Shown piece after piece: positions 1 through 8,944 of a stretch of DNA of 64,000 nucleotides (positions within the stretch are counted from its first letter, which is position 1; every line of letters begins with the position of its first letter). The position numbers and the translations under genes were made by a program. The notes under the pieces were generated by a model, which was not told the origin of the DNA, ran no database searches, and saw only the letters and a program-made list of their open reading frames with translations. This DNA is from Bacillus sp. NTK071 (GTDB lineage: Bacteria > Bacillota > Bacilli > Bacillales > Guptibacillaceae), in contig NZ_JAFKOI010000002.1 in NCBI RefSeq assembly GCF_017303315.1, positions 217,396-281,395 on the forward strand, given 5' to 3'.

Positions 1-170
1 CGTTTACCGATGTAGAGAAATTAATGGATATCGCTAACCAGATTGAAGATGGCATGCAAACATATGAAATTAAGAAGATATATAAGAAAGAAAAACAAAA
101 AGACAAAGATAAAATTCGAGATGAAATGATTCGTGGTCAACTAAATGCTGCGTTTAAAATGACGAAGTAG
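1..170 (+). CDS. 3' end of an unidentified gene
   Basis: Open frame from the window edge ending in TAG, giving about 55 residues with no start inside the window. The tail is highly charged, with a Lys/Asp-rich run (KKEKQKDKDK) that looks helical or coiled-coil-like. No catalytic motif or membrane segment is visible and I do not recognise the family. The next gene has its own SigB-type promoter, so this fragment ends a separate transcription unit. Confidence 0.6.
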   Translation, partial: FTDVEKLMDIANQIEDGMQTYEIKKIYKKEKQKDKDKIRDEMIRGQLNAAFKMTK

Positions 171-199
171 TATTGTCTTAACTCTTTTTGTGAAAACCC

Positions 200-224
200 G
201 TTTAAAACATACTCTCTAGGGTAT
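200..224 (+). promoter_or_regulatory. SigB-type general stress promoter
   Basis: GTTTAA, 13-nt spacer, GGGTAT. This fits the SigB consensus (GTTTAA, 12-15 nt, GGGWAW) and lies about 50 nt before the DUF302 start. Predicts induction of that gene by heat, salt, ethanol or energy stress. Confidence 0.7.
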
Positions 225-271
225 ACAAAGAATGGAAAGAAATGAATTTGTATATGAAGGAGATGTTGAAC

Positions 272-658
272 ATGAGTTTTCACTACACAGTTGAAACATC
301 AAAAACAGTTGATGAAGCCGTTGCAGATTTAAGTGGATCATTACAAGAAGAAAAATTCGGTGTACTATGGGATTTCGACCTAACTGCTAAATTGCAAGAA
401 AAGGGTATGGATTTCAACACACCTTATCGTGTTCTTGAAGTATGCAACCCTAAAGAAGCAGATCGCGTACTGAGTGAAGACAAACTGGTAGGCTACTTTC
501 TTCCATGCAAAATCGTCGTTTTTGATGACGAAGGGCAAACGAAAATCGGAATGCCTAAACCAACAACGTTATTAGGATTAACAGGCGATGATCAGTTGAA
601 TGAAATCGGAACCGATATTGAAAAACGATTAGTTTCTTGTATAGATAATAGCAAGTAG
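272..658 (+). CDS. DUF302 family protein
   Basis: A protein of about 128 residues resembling the DUF302 family: small soluble proteins of unknown biochemical role, some linked to stress. The sequence has the usual layout, with an N-terminal HYTVETSKT strand, a middle VLEVCNPKEAD segment and a C-terminal region containing MPKPTTLLGL. An upstream in-frame ATG at 242 exists, but AAGGAG sits 8 nt before the ATG at 272, so that start was chosen. Monocistronic, between a SigB-type promoter and a hairpin terminator. The family assignment is from recognition; the function is unknown. Confidence 0.8.
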   Translation: MSFHYTVETSKTVDEAVADLSGSLQEEKFGVLWDFDLTAKLQEKGMDFNTPYRVLEVCNPKEADRVLSEDKLVGYFLPCKIVVFDDEGQTKIGMPKPTTLLGLTGDDQLNEIGTDIEKRLVSCIDNSK

Positions 659-660
659 TT

Positions 661-699
661 AGAAAGTCCATATCCTCCAAACAGGGTATGGACTTTCTT
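661..699 (+). terminator. Terminator-like hairpin after the DUF302 gene
   Basis: Arms of about 15 nt (AGAAAGTCCATATCC and GGGTATGGACTTTCT) around an 8-nt loop, directly after the stop codon. The downstream T-run is short. Confidence 0.65.
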
Positions 700-709
700 G
701 GCTTAAGAA

Positions 710-748
710 CCCCCTCGGCGACCTTTCAGCAAAGCTGAAAGGCGGGGG
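710..748. repeat. Unexplained strong two-tier hairpin
   Basis: Outer CCCCC/GGGGG arms enclose a perfect inner stem CCTTTCAGC-AAA-GCTGAAAGG. It lies in an intergenic stretch already served by a terminator and has no T-run. C-rich/G-rich imperfect hairpins of this kind are typical of IS200/IS605-type element ends, so it may be a decayed end or a passive repeat. No transposase or TnpB coding is nearby. Confidence 0.4.
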
Positions 749-831
749 AATCTAAGGTTTTACTCTATTGAGTCAAAAATCGAGCAATCAACAATGGACG
801 CTAACACAGCCTTTAGAAAAGAGGCTTTTAA

Positions 832-1164
832 TTACTCTTGTTCTGTTATCTCATTATCATCTGGGTTAAAACGGTATTCGTCTAAATCAATCCTATTTGA
901 TGAAGTGAACCTTACCCCTTCTTCCTCTAGCATTATTTTCTGATTTATAAACCCTTCTTCACTTTTGATTCCAATTTCACCTTTCGAATTGATGACCCTA
1001 TGCCAGGGAAGTTGATAGTTTGCACTCATCGAATGCAGGATGCGAACTACTTGTCTTGCTCCTCGTGGACTACCTGCACATTTTGCAATCTGACCATACG
1101 CCATCACTTTTCCTGATGGAATACGTTGAATGATATAGATTACTCGCTCTGTGAATCTTTCCAT
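832..1164 (-). CDS. Alkyltransferase-like protein (MGMT family, no catalytic Cys)
   Basis: About 110 residues, the C-terminal-domain size of O6-methylguanine-DNA methyltransferase. The active-site motif PCHR is replaced by PWHR (residues 53-56), the signature of alkyltransferase-like (ATL) proteins. ATL proteins flip and bind O6-alkylguanine without repairing it and hand it to nucleotide excision repair. The helix-turn-helix arginine-finger region (SPRGARQVVRIL) is kept. The first ATG (1173) lies directly on the GAGG sequence, so the internal ATG 9 nt further is preferred. Monocistronic, convergent with the DUF302 gene. Confidence 0.88.
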   Translation of the reverse strand: MERFTERVIYIIQRIPSGKVMAYGQIAKCAGSPRGARQVVRILHSMSANYQLPWHRVINSKGEIGIKSEEGFINQKIMLEEEGVRFTSSNRIDLDEYRFNPDDNEITEQE

Positions 1165-1318
1165 TATTCTCATCCTCTTTTTTAATAAATCACTGCTTCT
1201 ACTATAACAAAACTGTCGTTATTTATTGAAATATACACTACGTCATTCTTTGCAGTATAAAAACCCTTTTTTGCTAGAAACTAGGATCAGTATGCTATTG
1301 CAAAGGAGTTTGTTAGTG

Positions 1319-2971
1319 ATGAATAAACGGTTGATCGATTGGCCTACCTTTTTGGGTGCATTAAGCTTGCTGCTTCTTGTTACGGTTCCACTCGTTCTTT
1401 TTCCTAAAAGCGGAAAAGAGTTTGTGGATAAAGCAAATGAATTTATTACAACTCAATTTGGAGTTCTTTACCTAATTGTCGGACTAGGTATCTTTTTCTT
1501 TCTAATCTATGTTGCATTTAGCGACAATGGGCGCGTAAAGCTTGGTGAAGAAGATGAGCGTCCTGAGTTTAACAACTTCTCATGGGCAGGAATGCTTTTC
1601 TGTGCTGGGATTGGGTCGAGTATTTTATACTGGGGAACAATTGAGTGGGCTTACTATTATCAAGGCCCTCCATTCGGAGTAGAACCTGGAACAAAAGAGG
1701 CGATTCTCTGGGCAAGTACGTATGGTATTTTCCATTGGGGCCCTATTGCTTGGGCAATTTATACACTGCCAGCATTGCCGATGGCGTATTTCTATTACGT
1801 ACGCAAAAAACCGGTCCTTAAAATAAGTGAAGCTACAAGACCGTTAATTGGAAAGTATGCAGATGGGCCGCTTGGAACCCTTATTGATGTCCTATTCATG
1901 TTCGGACTACTCGGTGGAGCAGGTACAACACTCGCACTTGGTACCCCAATGATTGCTGAAGGAATCAATGCGTTAACCGGCATCCCCGTTACAATGGTAC
2001 TTAAAACAATGATTCTTATACTTGTGACTGCCATATTTGCGATTAGTGCTTATTCCGGTTTAAGAAAAGGAATTAAAGTTTTATCCGATGTTAACTTAAT
2101 TCTTTCTATAGTCCTTCTTCTTTTTGTCTTGATTTTCGGACCAACTCGTTTTCTTGTGGAAACAACAACGAACAGCGTCGGTTTTCTGCTAGATAATTTC
2201 TTTCATATGAGCACATGGACAGAACCATTTAATACGCTTGGTCCTTATGAGAAAACGAACTTCCCTGAAAGCTGGACCGTTTTCTATTGGGCATGGTGGC
2301 TTGTTTATGCGCCTTTCGTTGGATTATTCGTTGCTAAGATCTCTCGAGGACGTTCAATTAAGCAAATGATCCTCGGCACAATCGGCTACGGAACGTTTGG
2401 AAGCATCCTGTTTTTTGGAATTCTAGGCAACTATGGTCTTCATATGCAGCTAACGGGCAAGTTTGACGTTGTTAGCGTTCTAAATGATCGAGGTGCTCCG
2501 AGAGCCATTATTGAAATCATCGGGCAACTTCCTCTTTCATGGCTTATGATCTTTATCTTTGTCATTCTAGCGATCATTTTTCTTGCGACTACCTTTGATT
2601 CAAGCTCCTATATTCTTGCATCAGTCGTACAACATGAAGTTGAAGATGAACCTCTGCGTTGGAATCGACTATTCTGGGCTTTCGCACTATGCTTAATGCC
2701 ACTCGTGCTTATGTTCGTTGGAGGTCTCAGTACACTGCAAACCGCAAGTATCGTTGGAGGATTCCCGCTCCTCTTTATCATGATCATGCTCGGCTGGTCA
2801 TTTATGCGGGCTTCCACAGAAGATATACGTGCATCAGAACATTACGAGCCCAAAACTTTCTCATTAAACTATAAGAAAATTCTACAAACCCTTCGACGCA
2901 GAAAGAAAAAAGAAGAGCAACAGCAAGGACCAGTGGATGCTCATTTTGAAGAGAATAAAAAAGACGAATAG
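1319..2971 (+). CDS. BCCT family betaine/choline/carnitine transporter
   Basis: About 550 residues with twelve hydrophobic segments and a basic, glutamine-rich cytoplasmic tail. BCCT signatures are visible: the Trp/Gly-rich segment around GSSILYWGTIEWAYYY, then FHWGPIAWAIYTLPALP, and the late segment around TTFDSSSY. Members (OpuD, BetP) take up glycine betaine and related solutes with Na+ or H+ for osmoprotection, which suits a salt-exposed organism. The longest frame starts at 1226, but AAAGGAG at 1302-1308 points to ATG 1319 (or GTG 1316). No riboswitch is seen upstream. The exact substrate cannot be read from the sequence. Confidence 0.9.
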   Translation: MNKRLIDWPTFLGALSLLLLVTVPLVLFPKSGKEFVDKANEFITTQFGVLYLIVGLGIFFFLIYVAFSDNGRVKLGEEDERPEFNNFSWAGMLFCAGIGSSILYWGTIEWAYYYQGPPFGVEPGTKEAILWASTYGIFHWGPIAWAIYTLPALPMAYFYYVRKKPVLKISEATRPLIGKYADGPLGTLIDVLFMFGLLGGAGTTLALGTPMIAEGINALTGIPVTMVLKTMILILVTAIFAISAYSGLRKGIKVLSDVNLILSIVLLLFVLIFGPTRFLVETTTNSVGFLLDNFFHMSTWTEPFNTLGPYEKTNFPESWTVFYWAWWLVYAPFVGLFVAKISRGRSIKQMILGTIGYGTFGSILFFGILGNYGLHMQLTGKFDVVSVLNDRGAPRAIIEIIGQLPLSWLMIFIFVILAIIFLATTFDSSSYILASVVQHEVEDEPLRWNRLFWAFALCLMPLVLMFVGGLSTLQTASIVGGFPLLFIMIMLGWSFMRASTEDIRASEHYEPKTFSLNYKKILQTLRRRKKKEEQQQGPVDAHFEENKKDE

Positions 2972-3048
2972 CAATTGAGAAAAGGTTTCTTGATAGACCA
3001 TTATTTCCTCCTTGAGGAATTGATAAAATTTCCAAGTCTAAAATCTTA

Positions 3049-3077
3049 TTGACACCGCCACTTGATCATGATAAAAA
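3049..3077 (+). promoter_or_regulatory. SigA promoter of the T-box transcript
   Basis: TTGACA followed after 15-17 nt by an AT-rich -10 candidate (GATAAA/TAAAAA), placing the start of transcription just before stem I of the T-box leader. Confidence 0.5.
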
Positions 3078-3089
3078 TTGAATAACCTT

Positions 3090-3326
3090 ACAATAATTGA
3101 ACTGCTTTGAAGGAAATTAAGTAGCTACCCCTTTCCCTGTTTAAAGAGAGCCGATGGTTGGTGTGAATCGGTACATAAAGGCACGTGAATTTCATTTCTG
3201 GAGCTTCTTTTGCATTGCAAAAGACGGTGAAGATCGTTAAACAAACAAGTGGTGAGTGTAACTCACAACCAGGGTGGTACCGCGATAACAATCGTCCCTA
3301 CGGATAACGTAGGGGCGATTTTTTTG
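3090..3326 (+). promoter_or_regulatory. T-box riboswitch, specifier UUC (Phe)
   Basis: The canonical T-box AGGGTGGTACCGCG lies at 3271-3284. It is followed by a terminator: a 13-bp stem starting AATCGTCCCTACG, then a T-run. Upstream, stem I has the AGAG and GGTTGGTG-type distal elements. The specifier loop is bounded by the helix GAAAT (3113-3117)/ATTTC (3194-3198). It holds AGTA on the 5' side and GAA-T-TTC-A on the 3' side, the arrangement known from glyQS, so the specifier codon is TTC at 3191-3193. Uncharged tRNA-Phe should open the terminator and allow expression of the transporter downstream. Confidence 0.9.
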
Positions 3327-3375
3327 TGGCAATAACGTAATTAGCATTCATTATTAAAACGAGAGGAGAATGAGC

Positions 3376-4719
3376 ATGAATGAAAACGAACAATGGTCCT
3401 CAAGACTAGGCTTTATATTAGCAGCTGCTGGGTCTGCAATCGGACTAGGGGCGATCTGGAAATTCCCTTACACCGCCGGGCAAAACGGAGGTGGCGCTTT
3501 TTTCCTTATTTTTATTCTTTTCACCCTAATTCTTGGACTACCTTTACTACTTGCTGAATTCTCAATTGGCCGAACCGCACAAAGCAATGCGGTTGATTCT
3601 TACAAAACAATTGCACCTGAATCGAAATGGTATCGCGTAGGAATTATGGGAATGATTACTTCATTTATTTTGCTATCATTCTATAGTGTTGTCGGGGGAT
3701 GGATTATATCCTACCTGTATAAAGCCGTAACTGGTGAATTGACGGGACTTTCTTCCGATGAATACGCACAAGTTTTTGGTTCAACGATATCGAATACGTT
3801 TATTAGCGTATTTGCACAATTCTTATTTATCATCATAACCATTCTCGTTGTTGCAAGAGGTGTTGAAAAAGGGATTGAACAAGCTAGTAAAATTATGATG
3901 CCTGCTCTATTTATTCTTTTTATCATTCTTGTTATTCGAGCTGTGACGCTCGATGGCGCTGTAGAAGGAATAACTTTCTTATTACAACCTGACTTCTCAA
4001 AAGTAACCTCACAAACCATTCTTGAAGCAATGGGACAGTCGTTCTTTACATTAAGTGTTGGTGTATCTGTCATGGTTACGTATAGTTCATACTTGCCGAA
4101 ATCACAAAGTTTACCTCGTTCTGCTTTCTCCATCGTAGCAATGAACATCTTCATTGTTTTGTTAGCAGGACTTGCGATTTTCCCGGCAGTGTTTGCTTTT
4201 GATCTTGAGGTTGGTGCTGGACCGGTCCTTCTCTTTAACGTTCTACCAACAGTCTTCAGTCAATTGCCATTCGGAATGCTATTTTTCATTGCATTCTTAG
4301 TGCTTTTCTTGTTCGCAGCCCTCACGTCGGCTTTCTCAATGCTTGAAATCATTGTTTCCGTTATTTCCAAAGGAAACCTTGATTTGCGCAAAAAGTGGGC
4401 ATGGATAATCGGTCTTGCGATTTTCATTGCAGGTATTCCATCAGCTCTATCGTACGGCTTGCTAAGCGACGTCACTTTATTTGATAAAACGATCTTTGAT
4501 CTTGCCGATTATGCAGTTAGTAATGTTCTCCTTCCAATTGGAGCACTTCTTATTGCTCTGTTTGTCCCACGTAAAATGAAAAAATCCGCCCTTTATGAAG
4601 AATTAAAGCGAGGAAGCAGTTTAAAGAAAGGATTATTTGAAACGTGGTATTTCCTTATCCGTTTCGTAGCACCGCTACTCATAATCTTCGTTATGTTAGA
4701 TGTCCTTGGAATTTGGTAA
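3376..4719 (+). CDS. NSS family Na+-dependent amino-acid transporter
   Basis: About 447 residues with 11-12 membrane spans. The N-terminal signature of neurotransmitter:sodium symporters is clear: [20 protein letters not shown] then [16 protein letters not shown], where the unwound helix 1 binds Na+ and substrate. Bacterial relatives include LeuT, MhsT and TnaT, which carry hydrophobic or aromatic amino acids. The Phe-type T-box leader suggests import of phenylalanine or aromatic amino acids. The ATG at 3370 touches the GAGGAG sequence, so ATG 3376 (7-nt spacing) is preferred. Ends at a strong terminator; no second gene in the unit. Confidence 0.9.
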   Translation: MNENEQWSSRLGFILAAAGSAIGLGAIWKFPYTAGQNGGGAFFLIFILFTLILGLPLLLAEFSIGRTAQSNAVDSYKTIAPESKWYRVGIMGMITSFILLSFYSVVGGWIISYLYKAVTGELTGLSSDEYAQVFGSTISNTFISVFAQFLFIIITILVVARGVEKGIEQASKIMMPALFILFIILVIRAVTLDGAVEGITFLLQPDFSKVTSQTILEAMGQSFFTLSVGVSVMVTYSSYLPKSQSLPRSAFSIVAMNIFIVLLAGLAIFPAVFAFDLEVGAGPVLLFNVLPTVFSQLPFGMLFFIAFLVLFLFAALTSAFSMLEIIVSVISKGNLDLRKKWAWIIGLAIFIAGIPSALSYGLLSDVTLFDKTIFDLADYAVSNVLLPIGALLIALFVPRKMKKSALYEELKRGSSLKKGLFETWYFLIRFVAPLLIIFVMLDVLGIW

Positions 4720-4732
4720 GTGCACAAGCTAT

Positions 4733-4761
4733 AACCTCACCTGGATCCAGGTGAGGTTTTT
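4733..4761. terminator. Terminator between NSS transporter and PBP genes
   Basis: Perfect palindromic stem AACCTCACCTG-GATC-CAGGTGAGGTT followed by T's. It terminates the plus-strand transporter and may also help end the convergent PBP gene. Confidence 0.85.
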
Positions 4762-4780
4762 CATATTCTAAAATTAAAGC

Positions 4781-6817
4781 TTAAGAAGCTTCCACTTCCG
4801 CTTCTTCAGCAGTTGGTGCAGTACTTTTTGGTTCATCTTTTAAATCAAAATAGGCTTTAAGTAATCTTCGAGCAATGTCTTTATTAACAGATTCGTTTCG
4901 GTCACTACTTAAATTAGGAACGACAACAGCTATAGCTATTTCAGGATCTTCATAAGGTGCATAGCCTACAAATGTTAGGTTAAATCCTTTATCCACTTCA
5001 GCTGTTCCTGTTTTACCGGCATGGGTGAAGTCTGTCCCTTTAAAATATTTCGTTGCAGTACCGTTACTCCCATTTGTTACTCTCCAAAAGCCATTCTGCA
5101 CTCGACTAATATCGCTTTCTGACATTTGAATGTGATTTAAAACATTCGTTTCAAATTGATCAACAATAATGTTAGAAAGACCATTTACCTGTGACGCTTC
5201 GTGAACTTCTTTTAAGAAATGCGGCTGAATACGTTGACCTCCGTTGGCAATGGTAGAGATATATTGTGCCATTTGAAGTGGCGTATACGTATCAAATTGA
5301 CCAATCATTAAGTCCATCAGCTTTCCGAGCTCAGCTACACCGCCATCGATTCCTGTCGTTTCAATTGGCATATCAATTCCTGTCTTTGTGCCGAGTCCGA
5401 ATTGATTAAAGTGATAACGAACCTCACTAAATGCCTCACTATTCCACGGGATTCCTCTAGTATTTGGTTGATAGTCGTATCCTGCAATCATCATGGCAAG
5501 CCTAAACATATAAACGTTTGAAGAGCGTTCTAAAGCCGTTATATCACTCACCATGCCTAAATTACTGTAAGATGCTTTTTTAGGTGTATTTGGAATTACT
5601 ATTGGTGTGTCATACAATGTGCTACCGTGACCGATCACACCTGTTTGGTATCCTGTTAGTACCGAAGCACCCTTAACAACTGATCCCATCTCATATGCTT
5701 CAGATAACGTTCCATAGGAGTACTCGATATAGTCATTCTCTTTTGAACTATATTTAGTACCTCCAAATGCTAATATTTCGCCCGTATCAGGATCCAATCC
5801 AATAGCATAAGCGCGATCAGCATATGGATTTCCTCGAGACCTAGCTTTACTTAATTCTTCTTCAAGAATCGTTTCAAGCTCTTGCTGCAAGTCAATGTCG
5901 ACTGTCAGAACAAGGTCATTGCCTCTTTTTCCCGGTATATCTTCTGGTTCCCCAATCGGTTTACCTGATTTGTCAGTCACATATTTCTTCATAGCCTTTT
6001 GACCTCTTAAGAGCTCTTCATATTGTTTCTCAAGATAACTAATTCCAACTACATCGTTCTGCTCATACCCTTTTATCGTATAAGATTTCAACGATTCCTT
6101 AGGGATTTGACCTAGATTCCCGAACATTGTCTCCATTGTCTCGTCATAAGGATAAACACGATCAGCATCAGGTGCAATATCAACACCCGGGAGGTTTCCA
6201 AGATTCTCACTTACCTTAGCGATTTCTTTACGAGTCAGTCCTTTTTTAATAGATTGAGAAGAGAGAGCATAACCTGTATCCATCTCTCGTTTAATCGCTG
6301 CTACTTTCAATTCATCTTTATTATTTGTAATTTCCTCAAGGTCTTCTTCTTTAATTCGATCAATTTGAAGTTGATAAGCTTTCTTCGAAGAAAGGTCTGT
6401 CCACTCTTCTTCTGTCAATTTGGCTTTCGCTTTATCTGGCCTCGTAATAATCCAGAAATCCTTTAAATCTCGCTCAGTCACCTTATCTGTATCCATCTCA
6501 ATATATTGAGCTAATTGACGTGCTACTTCTAGGCGCTCTTGCTGTTTTGTATTTTGATTCCGAATGTAAGTTAGCGTAAAAGTCGGCTCATTATCAACGA
6601 GAACCCTTCCGTGCCGATCGTACATCTTTCCACGCGGCGCTGATGATTTCGCTGTTACATTCTCCGTTTGCTCTGAGATTCTTTCAAAATCTTCTCCTTG
6701 GACAATCTGTATAACACCCAATCTTAGAATTAAGACTGAGAATAGCAGGAATACAAAAAGAAATAAAATATTTAACCGAAATGGTACGTGTGTTTTTTTC
6801 ATTTTTTCTTTTATCAT
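4781..6817 (-). CDS. pbpA: Class B penicillin-binding protein 2 (PbpA/PbpH type)
   Basis: A 678-residue D,D-transpeptidase for elongation-type peptidoglycan synthesis. One N-terminal transmembrane anchor (about 13-35) is followed by the PBP dimerisation/pedestal region and the transpeptidase domain. Active-site motifs are complete: SVVK (nucleophile Ser379), SSN (432-434) and KTG (602-604). Length and layout match B. subtilis PbpA/PbpH, which are jointly needed for rod shape; I cannot tell which of the two it is. The C-terminal tail is acidic. Start ATG follows GGGGGG at good distance. Monocistronic. Confidence 0.88.
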   Translation of the reverse strand: MIKEKMKKTHVPFRLNILFLFVFLLFSVLILRLGVIQIVQGEDFERISEQTENVTAKSSAPRGKMYDRHGRVLVDNEPTFTLTYIRNQNTKQQERLEVARQLAQYIEMDTDKVTERDLKDFWIITRPDKAKAKLTEEEWTDLSSKKAYQLQIDRIKEEDLEEITNNKDELKVAAIKREMDTGYALSSQSIKKGLTRKEIAKVSENLGNLPGVDIAPDADRVYPYDETMETMFGNLGQIPKESLKSYTIKGYEQNDVVGISYLEKQYEELLRGQKAMKKYVTDKSGKPIGEPEDIPGKRGNDLVLTVDIDLQQELETILEEELSKARSRGNPYADRAYAIGLDPDTGEILAFGGTKYSSKENDYIEYSYGTLSEAYEMGSVVKGASVLTGYQTGVIGHGSTLYDTPIVIPNTPKKASYSNLGMVSDITALERSSNVYMFRLAMMIAGYDYQPNTRGIPWNSEAFSEVRYHFNQFGLGTKTGIDMPIETTGIDGGVAELGKLMDLMIGQFDTYTPLQMAQYISTIANGGQRIQPHFLKEVHEASQVNGLSNIIVDQFETNVLNHIQMSESDISRVQNGFWRVTNGSNGTATKYFKGTDFTHAGKTGTAEVDKGFNLTFVGYAPYEDPEIAIAVVVPNLSSDRNESVNKDIARRLLKAYFDLKDEPKSTAPTAEEAEVEAS

Positions 6818-6987
6818 GGAGTGCCCCCCAACACAATTTCCTTATCTTCCCATCTATCATAACACAGGTTTGTTAGGACTTTTTTCCTTAAAAGTGAATA
6901 AGTTCTACTTTCCACCTCCTAGGTACTTCCACAAAACCTTGCTCCCATATAGACGATTAACAGGGCTCATTCGTTTCCAAGCAAGCA

Positions 6988-7019
6988 CAAAAAAGAGAGT
7001 GTAGATAAACTACACCCTC
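6988..7019 (-). terminator. Rho-independent terminator of cls
   Basis: On the minus strand GAGGGTGTAG-TTTAT-CTACACTCTC followed by six T's, just after the cls stop codon. Confidence 0.85.
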
Positions 7020-7028
7020 ATTTGCGTA

Positions 7029-8474
7029 TTATAAAATCGGTGAAAGTAACCTTGAAATAGATTCTTTAAATCGAATCCACATCGAGCGTTCCTGGTATCC
7101 TTCTAATGTCAGTTCTTTACTTTTCTCCATGTCCTTGATAAAAATTTCTTCAAGTTGCCTCGAAATATCTTCATCATACATAAAAGCATTAACCTCAAAG
7201 TTAAGTCGGAAACTACGTACATCTATATTTGCTGTCCCAACTGATGAAATCTCACCATCAACTGCAATAGTTTTGGCATGGATAAATCCATTTTGGTAAA
7301 TATACATTCTTGCCCCTGCTTTTAAGAGCTCACCTACATAAGAATACGTTGCCCAGTAGACAAAAGGATGGTCTGGCTTATTCGGAATCATTAACCTCAC
7401 ATCTACCCCACTAAGAGCCGCAATACGCAGAGCGTCCAATAAGCTGGCATCTGGAATAAAATACGGTGTCTGGATAAAGACTGTCTGTTTGGCTGATGAA
7501 ATCAGCTTAATATAACCATTTTTAATTTGTTCCCATTCAGAGTCCGGACCACTGCTAACAATTTGCACTCCGGCTTTTCCTCTAGGATGAACGATTGGAA
7601 AATAACAGGATTCGTACCCTACCTTATAACGTGCAGCATGATTCCAGTCAAGCAGGAATCTGGTTTGCATAGCAAGCGTTGCACTGCCTTCCATTCTCAG
7701 GTGCGTATCTCGCCAATAGCCAAACTTTTCTTTTAAACCTAAATATTCATCCCCAACATTAAACCCGCCGACATACCCAAGAGTACCATCAATGATTACG
7801 AGCTTCCGATGATTACGATAATTTAAGCGAGTGTTAACATATGGAATCCGCGAAGGAAAGAATACTTCCACTTCTCCTCCGGCTTCAATTAGTTCTCGAA
7901 AGAAACGCTTTCTTGTTTTCCGAGAACCCATTTCATCATATAAAACACGTACTTTCACACCATCTCTTGCTTTTTGTGCGAGTTTCTGAACAATTTTTCT
8001 TCCAAGGTTATCTTTTTGGAAAATGTAATATTGGAAGTGAATGTGATCCTTCGCTTGACTGAGATCGTCAAGCAGTGAATCAAATTTCTCTTCTCCGTCT
8101 GTAAAAACGCGAATGGAATTATCCTGCGTCAATACAGCATCATCGTTAACGAGATGCATGTAGATCAGGTCTTTATGCCTCGCAATTTCTTCATGTCTAA
8201 ATGGATAAATGCCACTTTTGATTTCACTGACTTGCTCTTCAATCAGATCTTCAATACCCACTTTTTTAATATTATCCCAATCAAAGAGTCTTCTTCTACT
8301 CAGATTTTGTCCAAAGAATAAATACATGATAAAGCCAAGAAACGGGATAAAGAACAAAACCATAAGCCACGCCCAAGTAGCACCGGCATCTTTCCGTTCA
8401 AGAAAAATAACTATGACTGCAAACACAAGATTTAATACAAATAGAATACCTAGCAAAATTGATGGGATTTCCAT
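7029..8474 (-). CDS. cls: Cardiolipin synthase
   Basis: About 481 residues. Two N-terminal membrane helices (roughly 5-30 and 35-55) precede two phospholipase-D-like domains, each with an HKD motif (His222 in NHRKLVIID; His399 in IHAKTIAVD). It condenses two phosphatidylglycerols to cardiolipin and glycerol at the membrane. B. subtilis ClsA has 482 residues, which supports the internal start: AAAGGAG lies 9 nt before the ATG at 8474, while the longer frame from 8537 has no ribosome-binding site. Monocistronic. Confidence 0.93.
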   Translation of the reverse strand: MEIPSILLGILFVLNLVFAVIVIFLERKDAGATWAWLMVLFFIPFLGFIMYLFFGQNLSRRRLFDWDNIKKVGIEDLIEEQVSEIKSGIYPFRHEEIARHKDLIYMHLVNDDAVLTQDNSIRVFTDGEEKFDSLLDDLSQAKDHIHFQYYIFQKDNLGRKIVQKLAQKARDGVKVRVLYDEMGSRKTRKRFFRELIEAGGEVEVFFPSRIPYVNTRLNYRNHRKLVIIDGTLGYVGGFNVGDEYLGLKEKFGYWRDTHLRMEGSATLAMQTRFLLDWNHAARYKVGYESCYFPIVHPRGKAGVQIVSSGPDSEWEQIKNGYIKLISSAKQTVFIQTPYFIPDASLLDALRIAALSGVDVRLMIPNKPDHPFVYWATYSYVGELLKAGARMYIYQNGFIHAKTIAVDGEISSVGTANIDVRSFRLNFEVNAFMYDEDISRQLEEIFIKDMEKSKELTLEGYQERSMWIRFKESISRLLSPIL

Positions 8475-8697
8475 AAATGAAAGCTCCTTTAACCAACATT
8501 GGACGATTGAATAGCTGCCCCTCTTATTCCAACTCACTTCAGTTTACCTTATTTCTTTCATGATATTAAGTATATTTCGTTGACGAATGAAAGACCTTCT
8601 ATAAAAAGTAAATCATTTATCAGATTTTCCCAGAAAACAATTTCTTTAGAGACTATATGGAGGTAAAATATAGATAATATAGGAAGGAGGACAATTA

Positions 8698-8841
8698 ATG
8701 ATAAAAAAGCCTCTTCATTACGATGGAAGCAAAATTTATTCTGCCCCTTCAAGTGAGTTACAAAAGAAGCCATTTAAAATGACTGATGAAATCAGAAAGT
8801 GTATTAGCTGTAATCCCTATCAATCCTCAGGGAAACAGTAG
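8698..8841 (+). CDS. 47-residue protein with a CxxC motif, unknown function
   Basis: A short gene with an excellent GGAAGGAGG Shine-Dalgarno 8 nt before ATG and a rho-independent terminator directly after TAG, so expression is likely. The product is soluble and basic, begins MIKKPLHYDG and ends with a CISC pair (CxxC) near the C terminus, which could bind a metal or form a disulfide. No membrane segment. I do not recognise a named family. The longer antisense frame here has no ribosome-binding site. Confidence 0.7.
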   Translation: MIKKPLHYDGSKIYSAPSSELQKKPFKMTDEIRKCISCNPYQSSGKQ

Positions 8842-8843
8842 AA

Positions 8844-8873
8844 AAAGATTTGCCTATATGGCAAGTCTTTTTC
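8844..8873 (+). terminator. Terminator of the 47-residue gene
   Basis: Stem AAAGATTTGCC-TATAT-GGCAAGTCTTT followed by T's. Confidence 0.85.
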
Positions 8874-8944
8874 TTATATATTAATCTTTTGGGAGTAATA
8901 TGATCGTTAAAAATAATGCCATTTAACAGTGTGAAGCAAATTAC

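Noticed and set aside
3088-3291. Minus-strand open frame of 67 codons
   Set aside because: It is the antisense of the T-box leader; no ribosome-binding site and the plus-strand RNA structure explains the sequence.
8558-8773. Minus-strand 71-codon frame
   Set aside because: Overlaps the 47-residue plus-strand gene and lacks a ribosome-binding site; the plus-strand gene has a strong site and a terminator.
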